From Ceratopteris richardii (Eukaryota; Streptophyta; Polypodiopsida; Polypodiales; Pteridaceae), in the NCBI GenBank assembly GCA_020310875.1, contig CM035435.1, positions 67,051,997-67,115,996 of the forward strand: a stretch of 64,000 nt of DNA, written 5' to 3'. Below, piece after piece: positions 46,733 to 59,900 of the stretch (its first letter is position 1; the number at the start of each line of letters is the position of its first letter). A model generated the notes under the pieces. That model worked only from the letters and a program-made list of their open reading frames with translations, was not told the DNA's origin and made no database searches. The position numbers and the translations under genes are program-made.

Positions 46733-46750
46733 TGGCATCGTTGCCGGGGA
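46733..46750 (+). other. Primer-binding site, tRNA-Asp type
   Basis: TGGCATCGTTGCCGGGGA differs slightly from the TGGCGCCGTTGCCGGGGA of plant Athila/Tat elements, which is complementary to tRNA-Asp. It starts five bases after the LTR. Confidence 0.85.
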
Positions 46751-48273
46751 ACAAAGCAAAAGCTTCATTGAAGTCTTGGACCTTGTTGGATCTTCCATTG
46801 TTGATGGTATTTGAACACATTGAAACTCTATAATTAAGAAAGAAAAAATGAAAAGGTAGGTTTCTTTGCTTGTCTTTTGGGAAAAGAAAGCATGAGTTAA
46901 CCTTTTGGGATAAAGAAGTTGTGAAATTCTTGCAAATTATTAGTTGCTCATACCTTTTAAGAGTAAAGTGCAGGTGTGTGGAAAAAATTGAATCAAGATT
47001 GTTAAAGGGAAGGTAAAATGTGACTATCTTTGCATATGTAGAGTGCTTTTTGACTAAGTACCAAGAAAATTTATTAATCTTGGAAAAGATGACATGATTG
47101 CAATGAGGAAAGTCAAGTAAAGTAGCTATGTGCAAATTGATTGATCCATTTGTCTATTCAAGAAAGGATAATAATCTTGAAAAAAAATTTTATTTGGCTC
47201 TTGAAAAAAAAAGGTATTTGAGTTTATCTTTGCATGAATTGATACTTGTACTTCTTATCACATATTTTCTTGGAAACCTCTACTTCCAAAATGATTAGAT
47301 TGCAAGCATAAAAGAGTATAACCAATCATGAATCAAAAGATCAATGGATCTTGAAACAAGAAAACCCTAAGTGAAGTGTTTACCGTGATTTAGGGTTCAA
47401 AATACTAAAAAATTTATAAAATCCATTAAAAATTCAAACAAATTTCTTTTCTCTTAGGAAGTTGGACACAAGGATTGTTGTGGGAAGTGGAAGGGGAAAA
47501 GTGAAAGAAAAAAATATGGAAATTGAAAGAAAAAAAAAAATGTCTAGAGTAAAATTTACTGTTTAAATTTTTCAAAAAATCTCTTTGAATGAGTTTGGTG
47601 TTGTATAATTGCATGTGACAAGTGATCTGGCAGATGACAAGTGATCTGGAGTTGGTGAAGAACATTAAAGAAAATCAGGTGGAAAGAAAAGTTAAAAAGT
47701 GCAAAAGCAGGAAGTTCAGAGAAAAACACGATTTTCTTCACATAATTGCAATTTTCAGTAAGATAAAGAATTTGAATTAGTTGCACTATTGGGTACTGAG
47801 GTAAGTGATTTTAAAAGGTTTCATAAGTTGCATGAGTAATGGAAATCAAAATGTCAAAATTTTAGTAAGAATTGAGCATCACGTGATTAGATTGGAGAAT
47901 TGGGTACAGAATCGCGATTTTCATCAGTAGAATAAAGAGAGAAAATTTTGTTGGAAGGGATAAGATTTGTGAATTAAAACCACAAAATCGCTAAAAGACA
48001 AGAATCATACAGTGAGAAGTTAAAATTTTGTGAAAATCACTCACAATCGCGATTGTCTGAAGACTATAAAAGCCTGAAATCTCAGAAAATTATTCATTTG
48101 AGTGAAAGAGTGAGTGAGAGGAGCTAACAAAATCGTGACCTTCTGCAAATACAAGATTTTTGGACATTTTTTGATCAGGCAGAAAGGTAATTTTCTTACA
48201 ACAAGTTTTTGCATGATTTCAAGTTCAACCTTTTGGAAAAAGCACAAAAAACACAGAAAATTGTTAAAAACCA
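46751..48273 (+). other. Long untranslated leader of the gypsy element
   Basis: About 1.5 kb without a convincing ORF. It contains scattered AATCGCGATT-like palindromic motifs near 47910, 47985 and 48050 that foreshadow the tandem array. Confidence 0.6.
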
Positions 48274-48535
48274 AACACGATTCTATTCACAGAATCGTGA
48301 GGAAACACGATTCTATTCACAGAATCATGAAAAAACACGATTCTATTCACATAATCGTGAGAAACACGATTATATTCACAGAATCGTGAGAAACATGATT
48401 CTATTCACAGAATCGTGAGAGAACACGATTCTATTCATAGAATCGTGGAAAATCTAGAATATTCACTGAATTGTGGAAAAGACGATTCTATTCACAGGAT
48501 TGTGGTAAACACGATTCTCTTCACATAATTGTGAA
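48274..48535. repeat. Tandem 28-30 bp palindromic repeats in the leader
   Basis: Nine or so copies of CACGATTCTATTCACAGAATCGTG separated by GAGAAA-like spacers. Each unit is a 9-bp inverted repeat (CACGATTCT / AGAATCGTG) around ATTCAC. Several copies carry single changes. The array ends just before the gag start at 48544. Confidence 0.95.
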
Positions 48536-48543
48536 TTAGTTGA

Positions 48544-51047
48544 ATGATTTTGAGATCTGGGAATAAATTGTTCACACCTGAAAAACAAGAGTTAAAAAGG
48601 AAGGAGACAGAGCCAGTGATAGGAGATTTACAAGAAGAAGAATTAGGGCAGGTAAATAACATGGAAAACCTAAATGAAACAAATGAATCCTCTAAAATTA
48701 GTGATTCTAGAAATATTCTCAAGTATATGCATACAAGTAGGTTTGGAACCTATGTGTATCAAGATGGTATGCATAAGTTTCTCATTAGGATGAGAAACTT
48801 AGAAGTTCCCTTAAATATAACACCAGTAGCACAATTTAAGGATGGAAGATATGAGGATAGATAGGGATGTGTATACATATTCTCACAAGATCTAGAAAAC
48901 TCTAATGATTTAGGGAAATGTGCAGACAAGAGACCTTGGGAACAAAACCTAGGGCAACCAGACTTGTCAAGACAAAATGAGACTCACACTAATATCGAAC
49001 AACAATAAGGTAGGAGAGCACACACTTCCCCAAATCCTTTTGAAAGAGAAGCAAAAGGAATGAATGATTTCCAATCAGAAGGAGATATCAGTGGCAAAAC
49101 CATGGAAGAATGTTTAGGCCCTATGAAGTAGCTAAATGCATGAAGAATCAATATGAAGGGTATTCTGATCCTCATGCCCATGCTATAGAATTTAGACAAT
49201 TAATTAGGGCAAAAGAAGTGGAAGATTATAAAGTACAATTTGAAGCATTTGGTCTAAGCCTAAGTGGACCTGCACTGTCTTGGTTCATTCCATTGAGAAA
49301 GGAAATGTATCCAGAAATTGAATCCTTCCTTGAAGCCTTTATAGGGGAATTTTCAAAAACTGGAATTAAACATAGTACAGCTACCCTGATACATAGCTTT
49401 AAACAACAAGAAGATGAAAATGTCAGAGAGGCAGCTAGGAGATTCAAGCAATACATTGATAGATGTCCAAGAGAAGAGGTACCTTCAATGGAAAGACAAG
49501 CGTCTTTGTTCATAGAAGGATTGAGAAGTGCACAATTAAGAACCTTGGTGTATTATAGGAGATGTTCTGATCTAGGAGCATGTGTGAAAGAGGCAAAAGA
49601 CTTAGAGGATAACAGAGGACATGATTTATTAGCATTTGACCAACCAAGAACAAATGAAGATAAAATTCCACCAGCTGAAGAATTGGCACAAGCTATTACT
49701 AAAGCCCTAGAAGTTAACACCAAGACAAATTTGATAAACATCAGAATAGCAACCAACAAGAAATGCTATAACTGTGGAGAAAATCATTTGGTTCAACAAT
49801 GTCCTTATCACAAACCACAACATTTGCAAGATAGAAAAACACTCAAATACTGTACATTAGAAAGAAAATGGGCAAACCATACCAGAGAAGAATGTTTCTA
49901 CAATAAACAACCCATTAAAGAAAGAGAATATGTGAACCAACACAACTCACAAAGAGAATCTGGATTTGTTGAGCAACCAAGACCTGTACTTGGCCAACAA
50001 CCATCATTACCAACAAATGTAGTACCAGTAAAATACACACCAATAGAAGAAGAAAGCTCAAGACTTAGATCATCATACAGAGAGGATTATCATTGGAATG
50101 AAGGATATCAGGAAGATTGGGAAGAATATGAACAGAGAGAATCAGAACTGCAAGCCTTGGACTTGGGAAACGGGAGACTTGAAATGGGCATAGCCACATT
50201 TATGTACATAACTAACAATTACATGTCCAATCAGAAACCCTAATTCAAAGGAAGTCAAAAGATAACTTGTTATAGATATGGGGGGGGACATTACATTAGA
50301 GAATGCCCACAACCTCCTACACTAAGAATAGAAGAAGCCTATTGCAAGGATTGTGGCAGGGAACACTTAATAAAGGATTGCCCAAGAAACCCTAAAAAAC
50401 AACAGAATATATCTAATAACATACCATTAAAAACAGTTAACATAATGGAGCAAGAAGAATTGAGTGACCATGATCAAGCAACTGTAAATGCTATAGCAAG
50501 AGCACAAGCTAAACAACAAGAAACAACAAAGGAGCCACACACACACGAACATAAGAAAATCCCATTTTCAAAAGAAAAGAAAAACAGACAAAAAGGAAGA
50601 TGGGAAAGAAAGATGAGAATGGGAAAAAATTTGGAAGAAGAAACCATGGAACATTCAAACAACAGTCAACCACAAAATACACAAACTCAGGAAGAGGCAA
50701 AAAATTCACAAAGTCTGGAGACTCTAATAAGAGCATACAAGGGTAGAATTCAAGATGGACCAAATCGTACAGATCATGTGATGGCATATCCTATGCCAGA
50801 TTTAGAGGATGAAAGAATGCAAAGATGTAAACAAATCATACAGGAAGCACAACTCAAAATGGGGGAACTAGACAATTATCAAACAAAAGTTGAAGAATCA
50901 AATGCAACAGAAACCAAGAAACATTTTGATCAGGAAGATATTTCACAAATAACCTTCCAAATCAATCTAGACAAACACTGTACAATTTTATATCACACCA
51001 CAATGGAGGAGATAGTAAACAAAATCCACACTGACAACACAAGATAA
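48544..51047 (+). pseudogene. Gypsy gag, broken
   Basis: The N-terminal part starts at 48544 (MILRSGNKLFTPEKQELKRK) and has stops at 48862 and 49005. A frameshift near 49105 leads to the capsid part (VQFEAFGLSLSGPALSWF, FKQYIDRCPREEVPSMERQA). Three zinc knuckles follow: CYNCGENHLVQQCP (near 49768), CYRYGGGHYIRECP (near 50267, second Cys lost) and CKDCGREHLIKDCP (near 50344). TAA at 50241-50243 separates the first from the other two in one frame. A Lys/Glu-rich tail ends at 51047. Confidence 0.85.
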
Positions 51048-51109
51048 AAAATTGGGAAACAAAGTCAAAGAACCTAGATCCACATCAACAAGAATTGGAA
51101 GAGCTATTG

Positions 51110-53640
51110 TACATACCTATTGATAAAATAGGAGGATACTGTGAAGGAGAAGAAGGGAACTCAATCTTGAAAATACAATTTGGTAATAATCATGCTAAGG
51201 CCATATTAGACAGTGGATCAGAGTGGCTATCATGACTAAACAAACTTGGGAGAAATGGGGAAAAAATGAGTTAATACCCACTAAAATGAGATTACAACTT
51301 GCAGATGGACACATAGTAAAACCCCTAGGAATATGGGAAAAGGTGACTGTGGAAATATGTGGAATTGAGATAGAGCATACTTTTGCCATAGTTGAATTCC
51401 CACAACCCACTTCATATGAAATTATCCTAGGAAGACCATTCATGAGAAAAATGCAAATTGTGCAAGATTGGGGTAATGATTGCCTATACCTTCAAAGCAA
51501 AGGAAGGATAACTAAAGTAAATTTAAGAAATGGTCAATATTGTGATATGTCCCCTCAAGAATGGTTCAAAGTACATCAAAATTAGGAATTAAGTGAAGAA
51601 TCAGGGAGTGAAGATGAGAATGAGACAGAATCATCAATTTGGAAATGTAATGTGATAAGGAATCTCATAGATAAAAAAAGGATGTTAAAAAAAGGAGATT
51701 TTCTAGGAGAAAGAAAATCACAAGATGAAAGCTACATACCACAGAAACTTAAGGATGAAGAATGTGAGCCTTATGGTTGGAATCAGATTTTAATCACCAT
51801 GGATCTAGCAAATGATGAGTATGTGGGAGTAAAATTCCAAAATGAAGAAGGATATGATATCTTTCACATAGGAATACAAATGATAAAGGTGTCAAAAACA
51901 GAGGAAGACCAGGAGGAAGGAATAATATTAAAAAATGGGAAAACACAATATCTGGAAGCAGTGGAAGCTACTGATTTTATAAAAGACAAAATCTCAGGAA
52001 CATATAAAAAAATAAACACAAAAAGATAGAAAAAGATCAAGAAGTTGAAAAAAATAAAAACATAAAGAAATAAGACCAACAATTTGATGTACCTACAAAC
52101 TTCAAGACCTATGAAGTAAAAGGCAGGTTACTCCTAAAAATAAAACCAAAAAGAGAGAAGAAAAAAGGGGAGGCATATGACAATGAGGAACAAACTAAGA
52201 AGGTGACGATCACTCAAGAAGAAGGAGAAGAGAGACATATTGTTATAGCTCATGACATGACAAATCAAGAGGAGGAAGCATTGAGGAAAATGGCTAAAAG
52301 CTATAGGGATGTGTTTGCTTACAATTATAAAGATTTGAAAGGAATTGACCCTAAAATCTATGAACATAAGATTCCTATTACTCCTGATGCAAAACCTAGC
52401 AAACAAAGATACTATACATTTAATGACAAATACTCTGCTAAAATAAAGGAAGAAATTGACAAGCTACTGGCTACCAATTTCATTTATGATATTGAGTATA
52501 CAGAGTGGATATCTCCTATAGTTGTGGTACCAAAAAAGAATGGAAAACTCAGGGTATGTATTAACTTGAAAAAAGTTAATGCTGCAACTATAAGGGATAG
52601 CTATCCATGGCCCATAACAGACCATCTTTTGGAAAGAGTTGCAAGTAAAGAGGTCTATAGTTTTTTGGATGGTTTAAAGGATATAATCAGGTACCAATAG
52701 CTTTGGAAGACCAACATAAAACTGCCTTTTCCACAGAATGGGGAATCTATGCCTTTAGGGTTATGCCCTTTGGTTTAACTAATGCTGCAACAACTTTTCA
52801 AAGACCGATGTGTCACATATTCAAAGAATTCCTTAGAAATATAATGGAAATTTATGTGGATGATCTTTGCACTTTTTCATTAAAAAGACAAGATCATTTA
52901 AAGGATCTGGAAAATATATTCAAAAAATGTAGAACATACAGAGTATGTTTAAATCCAGAGAAATGTGTGTTCTTTGTGAGGCAAGGGAAAATGTTGGGTC
53001 ACATAGTTTCCAGAAATGGAATTTCAACTGATGAAAGAAAAATTAAGGCCATATTGGAACTTCCAAGACCAACCAATGTAAAATAACTTCAAACTTTCAT
53101 GGGACATTGTGGGTATTATAGAAAATTTATACACAAGTTTGCAGACATTGCAAAACCTTTGTATGCATTAATAAAAAAATTTGAATGGACCAAAGAATGT
53201 GATCAAGCCTTTGAGACTTTAAAAACTTGTTTGGTAACAACACCAATTCTGAAAACCCCACAATGGAATAAAAATTTTCATGTTCATGTGGATGCTTCAA
53301 ATTATGCTTTGGGATGTGTGTTAGCACAACTAGGGAGCAAATTAGACTTTCCAATTGCTTATGCTAGTAGGGAATTGAATTCAATAGAAAAAAATTATAC
53401 AACCACTGAGAGGGAAGGGTTGGGAATGATATTTGCTGTAAAAAAATATAGACACTATCTTTTAGCAAAAAAATTTAAATTCTTTGTGGATCACCAAGAT
53501 TTACTCTACTTGGTAAAAAAACCATGTCACACAGGTAGGATAGTCAGATGGTTCCTCTTACTGATGGAATTTGAATTTGAGGTAGTGGTCAAAAAAGGAA
53601 AAACTCATTTAAGAGCAGATCGTTGTCCAAAATTCAAACC
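51110..53640 (+). pseudogene. Gypsy protease, RT and RNase H, broken
   Basis: Protease: ILDSGSE with catalytic Asp at 51209, a one-base frame change, then AIMTKQTWEKWG and YEIILGRPFMRKMQIVQDWG. TAG at 51583 lies in frame, followed by an acidic linker to 52029. RT starts near 52203 (SPIVVVPKKNGKLRVCIN, FLDG), with a one-base deletion near 52675, then VMPFGLTNAATTFQ and IYVDDL. TAA at 53084-53086 stands where a Glu codon is expected. RNase H follows (VHVDASNYALGCVLAQ, YTTTEREGLGMIFAVKKYRH) to about 53630, where the frame shifts again into the connector. Confidence 0.9.
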
Positions 53641-55357
53641 AAAGAGCCAAGTTCACCTTTAGATGATGACTTACCAGATGCATATCTACTCAAAATAAAA
53701 GGTATTCTTGAATGGGCCATGACTATAGTACCTTTGCTAACAATGGGACCTTGCAGAACATTTGGAAACAACACACATCTGGTATTACAAAGTAGGAATT
53801 TTGTACTACTAGCTGGATATTTGTATCATCTCAATCATATGGGTATATTGGAATATTGTACTCCAAAAGATGAGCAGCATGAGTATTTAAGAAGAGCTCA
53901 TTGTTGGAATCTCTGTATTCATGCTTCCATGATAGTCAGCTTAAACAATCTCAATAAGATGGGAGTACATTGGCCTAATAAGATTCAGGATGTAAAAAAA
54001 TATGTCTCTAACTGCTGGGAATGCCAATCCTTGCAAAATTCAAAAATTACAGCTTTGTATTGGTTTCAGAAAAATCCAGATTGGAGTACAAATATAATTG
54101 AGGAGTTGAGAAGAAATAAGAAAGGAGAGCCAGTAAGAGCTAGTGTAGACTCAAGGAATCTACAAATGATTTCTGAGGAGTATCAACTGATAGGAGATCA
54201 ATTGTACAAGAAAGGGATGGATGGATATTTGAGGATTTGTGTTCCTGAAAAAAAGTATATGGAAATGTTAGAGATGGCACATTCTAGACTAGCAAGAGGA
54301 CATTTTTCAAGTGAAAGGACTGCTAAACTCATATTATATTTTGGGTTTTGGTGGCCAACTCTATTTCCTGATGCAAGAACCTCTGTGAGAAGATGTGACA
54401 TTTGTCAAAGAGTGAGTCAACCAAATAAAAGAGATAATATGCCATTGATACCGCTTATTTCAGCAAGAGCATTCAGTAAATGGGGGTGAGATTTCATTGG
54501 ACCTATACATCCTCTAGTAAAACAATCATGCTGAATATATACTAGTAGCCACAGATTACCTGACCAAATGGGCAGAGGCCAGGGCTACAAAAAGGAATGA
54601 TGCTCAGACCACTACAAGATTTCTTTATGAAAATATTATCACCAGATTTGGATTACCAATTGAATTGGTAACTGATAGGGGGACTCATTTTTTAAACCAA
54701 GTAATAGAAAACATAACTGAATATTTCATAATCAGTCATAGAAAGTCAGCCCCTTATCATCCACAAGCCAATGTATTAGTAGAAAGTACTAATAAGGTAC
54801 TCTGTACTGTTTTGTCGAAATTGGTAGATACAAATAGGAATGATTGGGATTTGCAACTTAATCATGTCTTATGGGCTTATAGAGTGGCATACAAAACTAC
54901 AATTGGAACAACACCATTTAATTTGGTATATGGACAAAATGAAATTTTGCCTTTGGAATTTCTCATTCCAACATTAAAAGTGGGAAATCAATACAAGTGG
55001 ACTGGACATGAGTTATTTGAGAGAGTGGTGGAATTGGAAAAACTTGGAGCTTCTAGACTTCAAGCAATCATGAGCATATATGCAGACAAGAGAAGGCATA
55101 AAGCTTATCATGATGTTCATATTAAAGAAAAAGATTTGTAGGTAGGAGACTTAGTTTTGGCTTATACAGTAAAGGAACATCAGAAAAAATTTCAGAAGAG
55201 GGGGCATGGACCTTATATTATCAACCAAATCAGTAATAGTGGAGCTGTCCAATTAGCTAATATAGATGGAGAAATCATGCCAAATTTCATAAGTGGATGT
55301 AGGGTAAAAAGATATGATCTTCCATTAACTATTTCTGAATGGAGAAGAATACATTAA
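53623..55357 (+). pseudogene. Gypsy integrase with two consecutive H2C2 modules
   Basis: After RNase H the frame 53623-54489 holds two His2Cys2 zinc-binding modules. The first (AHCWNLCIHAS ... VKKYVSNCWECQSLQN) spans about 53896-54045. The second (AHSRLARGHFSSERTAKLIL ... RRCDICQRVSQPN) spans about 54275-54425. Between them a segment resembles the sequence that normally precedes one such module (YQLIGDQLYKKGMDGYLRIC). A TGA at 54487 and a frameshift precede the catalytic core: DFIGPI, LVTDRGTHFLNQ, YHPQANVLVEST (Asp, Asp, Glu). A TAG at 55139 precedes the C-terminal part (RGHGPYIINQISNSGAVQLA), ending at 55357. Confidence 0.85.
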
Positions 55358-56179
55358 GCTCAAAACAGGAAAAAAGAAGAGGAAAAAATTAGGAATGAGG
55401 CTCAACAGGAGGCAAAGGAAAGGATAAGAAAAATCAAGGAGATTAGAGAAGTTCTCTTGTGTGAAACACCTTTAAGAGTGAGAGAGCATTTGCCAGTTAT
55501 AACAATGAATCTCCATAATGAGAAAATCAAGGTTTTGATAGATTCAGGTGCACAAGTTAATTTGATCAATTCAGTTTTGTTGGATAAGTTCAATTTTAAA
55601 AGGACTGAGAGTAAAACATTTATCAAAACACTGGAAGGACAAATAATACAAAGTTTGTCTTCACCATCTATTAAAGTTAAGTTCAATGAAGAATATATGA
55701 AAATAGATTATGAAGAATGGCCTAATCATATGATGACTGAGAAATTGATTTTGGGACAACCATGGCTCAGGCAAGGTAAAGTAATTTTAGATTTTGAAAA
55801 TATGAAGCTTAAGTTGACACTAAATGACAAAAGGTTTTTAATGTTTTTATTGAGTGATGAAGAACAGGAAAATCAACAAGATATCTATGACTCAGATCTG
55901 GAGGGATTTACTTTTCCACTAGAAGCTACAAGGAAACCGCAAACAACACTTCTTCATGACCAAATCTATTTCAATAAAAAACAGGAGAAAATTGAAGAAA
56001 CCAAAGGTGTTGAAAGGACAGAAGAAAGGTGGAAAGTGTGGGATACTCAGAAACATCAAGATATCAAAGCTGAAAGGATGTGGAAACCTAGAAAGTCCAA
56101 GCATTCCTTATCAACAAAATGCAGTAACACTAAGTGGATGTGGAAACCAAAGACATCCAAGTATTGTGTGTTAAAATAA
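55358..56179 (+). pseudogene. Second retropepsin-like ORF, downstream of integrase
   Basis: A basic/acidic leader (EEEKIRNEAQQEAKERIRKI) leads to IKVLIDSGAQVNLINSVLLD, with the catalytic DSG at 55541, and about 70 residues later LILGQPWLRQGKVILDFEN, the ILG...L pattern closing a retropepsin fold. The frame is open from 55358 to 56179 except for the first TAA. This is distinct from the protease upstream of RT (DSG at 51209). A protease after integrase is unusual; it may be captured or may serve the downstream ORF product. A repeated C-terminal MWKPRKSKHS / MWKPKTSKYC motif closes it. Confidence 0.8.
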
Positions 56180-56970
56180 GATTTTTATACTCCAAAAAAG
56201 GAATCAATAGGAATTAAGTATTTTTGGGTAAGAAAATAAGATCTGCTTCAATGGAAAGAAAAGAAGGATGAAGACACTAAAATAGTTCAAAAGCATGAAG
56301 AATTACAAATGAAGGAAAAGGCAAAATGGTCATCTAATACACACTTGGGATTCTTGATAAAGAATTCAGAATTTCACCAGAAGGGAATTATGACATCTTG
56401 GAAATTATTTCCATTTACTCTACCTCATCCTTTTTCTAGGAAAAGAAATAGGAGGGGAAGAGAGAAAAGAGGAAATTATTATTTAAAAAAAAGAAGAGAA
56501 AATAGAAAAAAAAGAGAGAAAAAATAACAATTATTATTAAAAGAAAAGAGAAAAGAAAAAAAGAGAGAGAAAAAATAACAACTCTTTTGTTTACATAAGT
56601 TATATAGCACGAGCAAGATATAAGTTATGATTTGGCAGGGTTAAAGCAGTCACTATTCTTTTAGTCATTGGTTAATTATTTTTCCTATAAAAATCTAATG
56701 TTTTTTTTTAATTCATTCATTTTTTCTTTTTATTATTAAAAAAATAAATAAAAAAGAGAGAAAGGAAGAGAGCACTAGACATCTTGCTACACATGTGATG
56801 ATCACTTCAATTGAGTTATATCTGTGATACAAATAAGGAAGTCAGGATTCATCTGAGATTTTATTTTTTTCTTTTTCATTACACCTCAAGACAAATGTGA
56901 TTTCTTTTATGTTTTTTTATGACTCATGTGGGTGGAGTATTCTTTTTGGTTATGATATATTTTCTCCAGA
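56180..56970. other. Purine-rich spacer
   Basis: AG-rich low-complexity DNA (GAAAAGAGAAAAAAAG type), particularly 56440-56580 and 56730-56775. No ORF beyond short Lys/Arg-rich frames. Confidence 0.6.
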
Positions 56971-59900
56971 ATGGTGAATCTGAAAGAACTGCCAATTCAT
57001 GACTTCAAAGCAGACTCAGTAACCTTGTCTAGAGGACATTGGTTCTTAGACAGTGAAGCAGCAGTGGAAAAGGTGGAGTTGGAGTTTGATGAAGAACAAG
57101 ATATTCTAGAAGCCGAGAAGATAGCCAAGGAACTAAAGGAAACTCTTAGCATCATTGGTCAGCATATTTTTATAGTAGGAGCTGGAGGCCATAAGTATAC
57201 AATGCTATGTCAAGAATTATATAAATTCCAAAAAATAGCAATCAATTATAAAAGATGGAAAGTAGTGGGATTACACAGACTGCTGGATGAACCTCTTTTC
57301 TTTATAGATTTTGAGAGAGTATCACAGGTGATGAATAGTCTGTTAGAAGTTGGCAAAGGTAATGAAGCATATTTCAGATGCTCAGTGAAAAACAAAGAAA
57401 ACAAAGAGGTACAAATCACTATAAAAGCAGAACATATCAGGGAAGCCCTTCAGTTCTATTCCATGGGAACTAAGCTGGATAATAGTTTTGTCAAGAAGAA
57501 TAAAGCAACTTATGCTGGATATTCCAAATTTGTGGATTTCAAAGGGAAAGAGAATGAAGAATATGCTATCAGGATGTTTCTTCAATATTTGTGTTTCCCA
57601 AAGCTGCCTAGATGTACCATGCCACATAAGCCAGTGATGCTGATCATGTTCAATAATAAAGACAGGACCAAGCCATTTGGAGTAATGGATGTAACTCGCT
57701 ACATTCATGATCAATTGAAGGAAGCAGCAAAGCATTGGGAACAGAAGAAGTTCATGAATGGAGCATAATTCTTAACCAGGATTATATATCATGTTTTAGG
57801 TATGGAGGATCAGCTAAAGTTGGCTCCAGAAGCCCAATATTTCAAGAGTTTGATGTCATGAATCAAAAGTCCTTCTAAAATAATGTCTATAAGAGAAGAA
57901 AAAGCTCAAACAAGCATGAGGGGATCAGAGAGGAAAAAGAAAGGGATATCAGAAGAAGTCATTCCAGTAAAGAAGAGACGATTGGATCCCAGGAAAGTAG
58001 AATTGGAACAGGAGGAAGCAACAAAAGAAGAGCATGAAGCTGCTCAGAAGGAGGTACAGTCCTCAAAGGAACCTCATCCACCTCAAACAAGTAAGGAACA
58101 ATTGTATGCTTATCTGACACAAGGAAACAATAAAAGGGCAATTTATGAAGCCTAGTATCAGAAAATGTTGGAAGACTATTCTTGTAAAGCAACTGACTGG
58201 ATAAAAGAAGAAGTGGAACATTATGAAGAGCTACATGATCAAATTATGGCTGTAGATACTGAAGAAGTATTTGTTAAAAAGGAAGTGGAATTGCTTGCAT
58301 ATTTCAAGGAGTTACAAGGTTCTCCTATAACCAAAACTACAGTAGTAGTGAAGAAGAAGGTTCAAAAAAAACCTGTTCAGAAAAAGAAGTTAACCAAAAA
58401 GAATAAGGGAAAAACAGGTGAACAGGTACAAAAAGAGGAATCAGTAAAATTGCCTTTAGAAGAAAAGAAGCAGGAGGAATCAATTATATTAGAAGAATAT
58501 AGAATGGACAAACAAGGGATGGCTAGTTTCTCACAGTTTTCTTCAGATTCATAAAGTGACATTGAGAACTTTCTTTTGAAAAGTTTAAATCTCTCAGTAC
58601 CTAGCACACCAATAGTGACAGTACAAGCCTCTGAAAGAAGCAAAACACGAGAAGATTTGAGCTAGAAGTCGCGAGGGATACAGGTCCATGAAGAAGCAGC
58701 AAAACAAGTTAGTCTTGGGGAGGAAAAAAGGATATTAAAAGGTAAAGTAGTAATGAGGGAAGAAGAACTTGAAGCAAGGAAAGAATTCAGTAGTGGATTA
58801 GTGGAGACAGGGTTTAAAGCAATATGGACAAAACCATCTCAGCAAACCTATTTCAAACTAAACGAGGAAAAGCTAGAAGTAGAAAAGGAAGCTCATATAT
58901 GCAGCTTAGTGCACAATAAAGAAGATAAAGATCAGATTGAGGAAATAGAGGAAGTATTGGAAAAGGTGGATTTCCAAGAGGTTAAAGAAGGGAATACAGA
59001 AAAAGAAATAAATCAAAGTATAGAAGAGGTACTTTATGATCTAAATCATGGTGTAGAATCCACACATACAAGTGAATAGGAAATAGAAGAAGAATTAGAT
59101 CTTATGGACATAGATGAGCAGGAAGAGGGACAAAACGAGAAGCAATTAAATGATCAAATAAAGATCTTAGCAGAGAGTGACTCCACCTCAATTCAGGATA
59201 ACCAAGTACAGAAAGAGGAAAGACAGGTCATTGAGGAAAAACAACAAGAAATTGAGGAAAAGAAGGCAGAAGAAATGGAAGAAGAAAAGGGCTATGGAGA
59301 GCAAGAGAATCAGGTCATAGAATTTGAGGAAGAGGATAAAGAAGAAAATGAATGCAAAGAGGAAAAGCAGATAGAAGTGAAGCAAGTGGAGCTAGAAGCT
59401 GAGTTAGAAGGATACCCAAGGATATCAGGTCTGCCTACAAAGTCATCATGAGCCATATAGAGCAATTCAGACCATCTAGTAGAAACATGATTATATCAAG
59501 AATGGTGGCTGAATCAGAGTTTGTGAAAGGTAGTAGAATTATTACTGAGCAAAAGAAAGAAAAGGAACAGTTAGATGAACAGCTAAGGATTTTCTAGGAA
59601 AGAAATGAGGATTTGACCGAAAGGATAATCTCATTGGAAGAACTGGAGGTTCAATAGAAAAATAAAATTCACTTTCTTGAGGACAAATGTGCTACACAGA
59701 TGGAGCATAGTAGCAAAATGGAAATGGAGCTAAAGAAAATGGAAGGAAGATTCAGAACACTTCAAAGCTCATATCAAATCATGGTCAAAGCAAATGAAGG
59801 TATAAACAGATTATTGATGGAGGAAGGACAAATGAAAGAAGAAAGTAAGATTGTACAGATAACACAGGATGAGAGGGAGGAATTGAATAAAGAGATTCTA

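Noticed and set aside
48274..48535. CRISPR-like array of 28-30 bp repeats
   Set aside because: The units are directly adjacent hairpins with spacers of only a few bases, inside an LTR retrotransposon leader.
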